From Thermaceae bacterium (GTDB lineage Bacteria; Deinococcota; Deinococci; Deinococcales; Marinithermaceae): a DNA stretch of 64,000 bases. Under the pieces are notes generated by a model, which was given only the letters and a program-made list of their open reading frames with translations, searched no databases and had not been told where the DNA came from. The stretch is taken from NCBI GenBank assembly GCA_026985615.1, contig JALSQD010000001.1, positions 1 through 64,000 of the forward strand. The letters run 5' to 3'. Shown piece by piece: positions 59,788 to 64,000 of the stretch. Numbering within the stretch: position 1 is the stretch's first letter; every line of letters begins with the position of its first letter. The position numbers and the translations under genes were made by a program.

Positions 59788-60632
59788 TGACCGGCAGCCG
59801 TTACCGCTGGCTCCGCTTCTTCAAGGCGGGCGGGATCCACGTCACCCTGCTGGCCTACAGTGCGCTCGTACTCTTCCCGATCCTGCTGGTCTTCATGAAC
59901 TCGTTCAAGGACCAGATGGCCATCTTTGGCGAGCCGCTCGCGCCGCCCACGCCCGAGACTTTCTCGGTGGACGGTTACAAGACGCTCTTCGAGGTCGCTA
60001 ACTTTCAACACTACTTTCTCAACAGCCTCATCGTGACCACCGTTTCGCTGGTGCTCATCGTCTTTCTGGGGGCGATGGCGGGTTGGGCGCTGGCGGAGTA
60101 CGAGTTCAAGCTCAACACCTTCATGGCCATCTACCTGGCGCTGGGCATCATGGTGCCCATCCGCCTGGGCACGGTGGGCATTCTGCGGCTGATGGCCGAC
60201 TGGCACCTGGTCAATACCCTGACCGCGCTCATTCTCGTCTACACCGCCATGGGCCTGCCGCTTTCGATCTTCATCCTCAGCCGCTTCTTCGCCCAGCTAC
60301 CGCCCGACTTCAAGGACGCCGCGCGTATCGACGGCGCCAGCGAGTACCGCATCTTTACCCTGGTGCTGCCGCTGGTGCGGCCGGCGCTGGGCACGGTGGC
60401 GGCGATCAGCATGATTCCGGTCTGGAACGACCTCTGGTTCCCGCTCATCCTGGCGCCTTCGGAAAAGACCAAGACGATCGTGTTGGGGGCCCAGGTCTTT
60501 TTGGGGCAGTTCCTCAACGACTGGCAGGCGGTACTGGCGGCGCTGAGTCTGGCCATGATCCCGGCCATACTTTTGTATATGCTGTTCTCAAAGCAGCTCA
60601 TTCGCGGTCTCACGGCGGGCGCGGTCAAGTAG
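59787..60632 (+). CDS. carbohydrate ABC transporter permease (MalG/UgpE type)
   Basis: 281 aa, six helices. The EAA loop reads DFKDAARIDGASEYRIFTLVLPLVRPAL. The C-terminal FSKQLIRGLTAGAVK is the hallmark end of MalG-like subunits (FQRYFIRGLTAGAVKG-type). The ATG overlaps the previous stop by one base (TGATG). Pairs with the upstream permease. Confidence 0.93.
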   Translation: MTGSRYRWLRFFKAGGIHVTLLAYSALVLFPILLVFMNSFKDQMAIFGEPLAPPTPETFSVDGYKTLFEVANFQHYFLNSLIVTTVSLVLIVFLGAMAGWALAEYEFKLNTFMAIYLALGIMVPIRLGTVGILRLMADWHLVNTLTALILVYTAMGLPLSIFILSRFFAQLPPDFKDAARIDGASEYRIFTLVLPLVRPALGTVAAISMIPVWNDLWFPLILAPSEKTKTIVLGAQVFLGQFLNDWQAVLAALSLAMIPAILLYMLFSKQLIRGLTAGAVK

Positions 60633-60655
60633 CCGCGGCGAGAGGAGGAAAGGGC

Positions 60656-61630
60656 GTGAAGATCGGCATCGTTGGTACGGGAACCATGGGGCGGGTGCAC
60701 GCGGCGGCCTATCGCAGGATGGGCGCCGAGTTCGTGGGGGCGTACGACCGCAACCCCGAGAAGCTGGCGGCGTTCGTAGGCGCGTACACGGTAGACCCCT
60801 TCAAGTCGTTCGAGGAGCTGCTCATGCGGGTGGACGTCGTGGACGTTACCGCGCCCACCTACGCGCACGAAGAGCTGGCGGTGCGCGCCTTCGAGGCGGG
60901 CAAAGACGTCATCCTGGAGAAGCCGCTGGCACTCACCCCCGATTCGGGGCGGCGCATCCTGGAGGCGGCGCGCGAGAGTGGCCGGCGGCTGTTTGTAGCC
61001 ATGGTGGTGCGCTTCTTTCCGCAGTACCGCAAGGCCGCGGAGCTCGTTCACGCGGGCGAGTTGGGGCGCGTAGGGGTGGTGCGGCTCAAGCGCGTGCTCT
61101 TCCCGCCCGGGCCGGGCTGGTACCGCGACCCGGAGAAGTCCGGGGGCATGCCGGTGGACCTGATGATCCACGACCTCGACTACGCCCGCTGGTTGCTCGG
61201 TGACCCGGTGCGCGTCTTCGCCCGTAAGAGCCCACCGGTGGAGGGTGAGGTGCTCGAGCACGTGCAGGCCCTGCTTAGCTTCCCCGACGGGCGCATGGCC
61301 CTGGTGGAGGGTGGCTGGGCCTATCCGGCCGGGTACTTCCGCACCGCGCTGGACATCGCGGGCGACCGGGGGCTGGTGGAGTGGAGCTCGGACCAGCCGC
61401 CGCCGCTGGCGACGCTGTTTCCCGCTGGCGAGCCCGCGCCCGAGGTGGGCCTGCCCATGGCGGGGCTGGAGGAAGACCCCTACGAGCTCGAGCTCCGGCA
61501 CGCGCTCGAGGCGCTCGAGCGGGGCAAGCCCTTCGACGTGGCGCCCGAGGATGCGCTGGCGGCGCTCGAACTGGCGCTGGCGGTGCGCGAGAGCGCGGCC
61601 AGCGGCCGTCCGGTGGAGGTGGCCTCATGA
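60656..61630 (+). CDS. Gfo/Idh/MocA family oxidoreductase (1)
   Basis: 324 aa NAD(P)-dependent sugar or inositol dehydrogenase. Rossmann motif GIVGTGTMGRVHAAAY at residues 4-19; EKPLALTPDSGRRIL with the catalytic Lys of the EKP motif near 95; DLMIHDLDYARWLLGDP with the catalytic Asp/His in the C-terminal domain. GAGGAGGAAAGG before GTG 60656. Probably oxidises or epimerises the imported sugar. Overlaps the second dehydrogenase by 4 nt. Confidence 0.92.
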   Translation: MKIGIVGTGTMGRVHAAAYRRMGAEFVGAYDRNPEKLAAFVGAYTVDPFKSFEELLMRVDVVDVTAPTYAHEELAVRAFEAGKDVILEKPLALTPDSGRRILEAARESGRRLFVAMVVRFFPQYRKAAELVHAGELGRVGVVRLKRVLFPPGPGWYRDPEKSGGMPVDLMIHDLDYARWLLGDPVRVFARKSPPVEGEVLEHVQALLSFPDGRMALVEGGWAYPAGYFRTALDIAGDRGLVEWSSDQPPPLATLFPAGEPAPEVGLPMAGLEEDPYELELRHALEALERGKPFDVAPEDALAALELALAVRESAASGRPVEVAS

Positions 61631-62628
61631 GGATCGGGATCTTGAGCTTCGCCCATCTGCATGCCGAAGGTTACGTACAGAACCTGCGTCGCATCTCGGG
61701 CGTGGAGGTCATCGGTTTTTCCGATACCGACCCCGAGCGGGGCCGCCGAATCAGCCAGTCCTTCGGGTTGCGCTGGTTTTGGACCCACGAGGGCCTGCTC
61801 GCCGAGGCTCCGGACGCGGTGATCGTGACCTCCGAGAACGCCCACCACCGCGAGCACGTGGCCATGGCGGCCGCCGCTGGAGCAGATGTGCTCTGCGAGA
61901 AGCCGGTAGCTGCTACCGTGGCCGACGCGTTGGCCATGCAGGAAGCGGTGGAGCGCTCCGGAGTACGCTTCATGACCGCATTTCCCATGCGCTTTTCTCC
62001 GGCAGTGCAGGCGCTGCGCGATATGGTTCGTTCTGGCGAGCTGGGGCGGGTGCTTGCCGTGGTCGGGGTTAACCACAGCGAGAATCCCAAACGCCACCGT
62101 GCCTGGTTTGCCCAGAAAGCGCTTGCCGGGGGCGGGGCGACCCTTGACCACACGGTCCACCTGGCCGACCTGTATCGTTGGATCTTCGAGACCGAGGTGG
62201 GCGAGGTCGCGGCAGAGGTGGCCAACCCCTTCGACCCCGAGGTGAACGTGGATACCGCCGGGCTGTTGCTGCTCAGGCTCGAAAACGGCATCCCCGCGAG
62301 CATCGACGCCAGCTGGAGCCGCCCGAACCACTACCCGCGTTGGGGTCACGTCAAGATGGAGGTCGTGGGTGAGCGGGGCACCGCGATCCTCGATGCCTTC
62401 GCCGGCCATCTGCACGTCTGGCGCAAGGGCGCGGGGCGCGACTATGAGTGGCTTGGTTACCACTCCGACCCGGCCCAGGGCATGATGGAGGCGTTCGTGC
62501 GCAGTGTGCGTGACCAAAGCGAACCGCCGGTAACCTGGCGTGATGGTTTCGAGGCGATGCGGGTTGCACTCGCCGCTTACCGCGCGGCGGAGGCTGGTGT
62601 TCCGGTTGACCCGAGGTCGCTTGTCTAG
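61627..62628 (+). CDS. Gfo/Idh/MocA family oxidoreductase (2)
   Basis: 333 aa, only distantly similar to its neighbour. The Rossmann entry is atypical: ILSFAHLHAEGYVQNL lacks the GxGxxG glycines, replaced by S-F-A-H, seen in a subgroup of Gfo/Idh/MocA proteins. The EKP motif is intact (CEKPVAATVADAL), and GGGATLDHTVHLADLYRW gives the catalytic D-x-x-x-H. The pair may work in sequence (oxidation then reduction) on the same glycoside, as in known two-dehydrogenase deglycosylation and epimerisation routes. That is inference. Confidence 0.88.
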   Translation: MRIGILSFAHLHAEGYVQNLRRISGVEVIGFSDTDPERGRRISQSFGLRWFWTHEGLLAEAPDAVIVTSENAHHREHVAMAAAAGADVLCEKPVAATVADALAMQEAVERSGVRFMTAFPMRFSPAVQALRDMVRSGELGRVLAVVGVNHSENPKRHRAWFAQKALAGGGATLDHTVHLADLYRWIFETEVGEVAAEVANPFDPEVNVDTAGLLLLRLENGIPASIDASWSRPNHYPRWGHVKMEVVGERGTAILDAFAGHLHVWRKGAGRDYEWLGYHSDPAQGMMEAFVRSVRDQSEPPVTWRDGFEAMRVALAAYRAAEAGVPVDPRSLV

Positions 62629-62669
62629 GTGGCGCGGCGGGTGGTTTGGCGGTTATGGAGAGGTGGGCG

Positions 62670-64000
62670 ATGGGAGTAATGAGAGGGCTGCGTTTGTGGG
62701 CGGTTGCAGGGCTGTTGGCGGCCCTTTTCGGTTGTGCAAGTGGAGGCTCGTCGCCTTCTGGCGGTGTAGAGATCGCTGAATTTTCGTATTATCGCTCGGT
62801 TGTGGTGCCGTCCCGCGAGGTTCCACTGGCGGCTACCCTGGTAAACCCAGCGCCGAAGGACGCTCCTTTTACCTTGCGCCTAGATCTTCCTTCGAGCGCC
62901 AGACTCGTTTCAGGAGCCTACGAGATCCGCGGTTTGCTAGCGGCAGGAGAAAGTCGCAAGTTCCAGTGGCGGGTGGCCTGCGGCGAAAGCGGCGATTGCC
63001 CGCTTGTGCTCGAGGTGGAATCGGGTGGGGAGCTCCGTCAGAAGACGGTATACCTGCCGGTGCGCAGTAGATTTTGGAAGCAAACCGAGTTTCTTCTAAG
63101 CGCCTTTAACCCGCCGTTTGCCTTACGTGAGCCGCCTTATGACCCCGAAATCTTAGTCGATTATCAAGATGCCAACTTCGACCACCTGCTCTGGGTGCGC
63201 GACGACCCCGAGCTGCTGACCATGGTGCACGACTTTGGTTTCCGCTACTACCTGGACGTGACCGACCTAATCGGTGAGGAAAAACTGCGCGGGGAGGAGG
63301 GGCCACCAGCTGAGGTGACCGAAGAAGACCTGCAGCGATTGGAAGAGGCCGTTCTAGCCCACAAGGACGACCCCCTTCTGACCGGTTACTACATCTGCGA
63401 TGAGCCTTTTCCGGCCGCCTTTGCCAATATCGCTAAGGTAGTTGGGCGCATCCGCTCTCTTGATCCGGCCCGTCCCAACTTCGTCAACCTCTACCCTTAT
63501 TTTTCCGAGGAAGAAGGCAGCCCCGACTACCTCGAGGCCTTCCTGCAGACCGTGCGCCCCGAGCTCCTCTCCTTCGACCGCTACATCTTTTTCAACGGCT
63601 GGGACGAGAGGGAAGAGTATTTGGCGCAGCTGGGTCTGATCCGCCACTACGCGCTGGCCTACGACGTGCCCTTCGTGGCCATCATTCAGGGGGTTGGTAC
63701 AAACGGCACCCCTGCGGCCTATCTGGATTGGCGGACGCCTACCGAGGACGAACAGCGCTGGCTGGTGTACACCTCACTCGCCTACGGAGCCCATGGCATC
63801 GTTTGGTTCCACTGGGACCATCCCTGGGGTGTGACCGGCAACCCTGACGGTGAAGAGGTCTATCTGCAAATCCAGCACCTCAATCAGGAGATCAACCTGC
63901 TGGGGCCTTGGCTGCTGCCACTCACCTCAAGTGACGTTTTTGGGACCGCCGCCAGGTTGGTGGACATTCCTGGAAGGCCGGGAGAAAAGTTGGTTTACAG
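62670..64000 (+). CDS. glycosidase-like lipoprotein (runs off window end)
   Basis: About 443 residues visible. Lipoprotein signal MRGLRLWAVAGLLAALFGC, then a beta-sandwich (about 25-135), then a TIM-barrel-like region with NFDHLLWVRDDPELL, TGYYICDEPFPAAF (Glu after Cys-Asp, candidate acid/base), ARPNFVNLYPYF, LLSFDRYIFFNG and GAHGIVWFHWDHPWG. It resembles surface beta-galactosidase or GH42/DUF-type barrels, but the family is not certain. Being 41 nt after the dehydrogenase gene, it probably releases the sugar that the ABC system imports. ATG 62670 has GAGAGG at 6 nt; ATGs at 62655 and 62679 are alternatives. Confidence 0.75.
   Translation, partial: MGVMRGLRLWAVAGLLAALFGCASGGSSPSGGVEIAEFSYYRSVVVPSREVPLAATLVNPAPKDAPFTLRLDLPSSARLVSGAYEIRGLLAAGESRKFQWRVACGESGDCPLVLEVESGGELRQKTVYLPVRSRFWKQTEFLLSAFNPPFALREPPYDPEILVDYQDANFDHLLWVRDDPELLTMVHDFGFRYYLDVTDLIGEEKLRGEEGPPAEVTEEDLQRLEEAVLAHKDDPLLTGYYICDEPFPAAFANIAKVVGRIRSLDPARPNFVNLYPYFSEEEGSPDYLEAFLQTVRPELLSFDRYIFFNGWDEREEYLAQLGLIRHYALAYDVPFVAIIQGVGTNGTPAAYLDWRTPTEDEQRWLVYTSLAYGAHGIVWFHWDHPWGVTGNPDGEEVYLQIQHLNQEINLLGPWLLPLTSSDVFGTAARLVDIPGRPGEKLVY

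Noticed and set aside
60083..60655. Upstream extension of the first dehydrogenase frame
   Set aside because: It lies wholly inside the permease gene. GTG 60656 has a strong ribosome site and begins the Rossmann motif.

Overview
The window is GC-rich, densely packed chromosomal DNA that looks like a member of the Thermaceae (Deinococcota; an Oceanithermus, Marinithermus or Meiothermus type organism). That placement is an inference. It rests on G/C third positions, a bacillithiol deacetylase, Thermus-like pilin and DUF4900 genes, a heterotrophic sdhCDAB operon, and above all about twenty start codons preceded at 6-7 nt by a TANNNT box. That box spacing is the leaderless-mRNA promoter pattern known from Deinococcus and relatives. 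No prophage, CRISPR array or intact insertion sequence was seen.

Layout. 1-1.4 kb: 5' part of an acyl-CoA dehydrogenase, a repeat-filled spacer and tRNA-Leu(TAA). 1.4-8.4 kb (minus): two tandem subtilisin-like lipoproteins, a VWA membrane protein and ispG. 8.5-19.1 kb: uvrC, a B12-binding protein, plsY, hisD, a DUF3108-like protein with a poly-Arg tail, der, a nitrilase, a sirtuin, a TrkA-type K+ channel, nnrDE, and a SpeD-fold protein that has lost catalytic residues. 19.2-22.4 kb: sdhCDAB. 22.5-27.9 kb: a PfpI protein, a third subtilase, a dynamin-like GTPase, tRNA-Ile(GAT), a lipoprotein, a beta-barrel protein and a decayed copy of it. 28-31.2 kb: argF-argC-argJ. 31.2-37.8 kb: marR-MFS, bshB1-plsY (second paralogue), a three-gene ABC-2 exporter and pduO. 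37.9-41.6 kb: alr, a frameshifted ACT-domain gene, a Mo-oxidoreductase, an exported MhpD-like protein, and DUF190-crcB. 41.8-45.8 kb: a pilus tip/minor pilin operon. 45.8-50.4 kb: tgt, uraA with an attenuator, a DUF533 protein and a TPR protein. 50.4-57.3 kb: pheST behind a Phe-rich leader peptide, a small unknown gene, bdbC/dsbB-like, ftsY and gltX. 57.5-64 kb: a carbohydrate uptake operon (binding protein, two permeases, two Gfo/Idh/MocA dehydrogenases, a glycosidase-like lipoprotein running off the end).

Most genes are housekeeping. The least expected signals are regulatory: a ten-residue leader peptide with three consecutive Phe codons in front of pheS, a three-state attenuator in front of uraA, a leaderless micro-ORF before tgt, and very compact divergent leaderless promoters. 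Among proteins, the degenerate SpeD homologue and the signal-peptide-bearing hydratase stand out.
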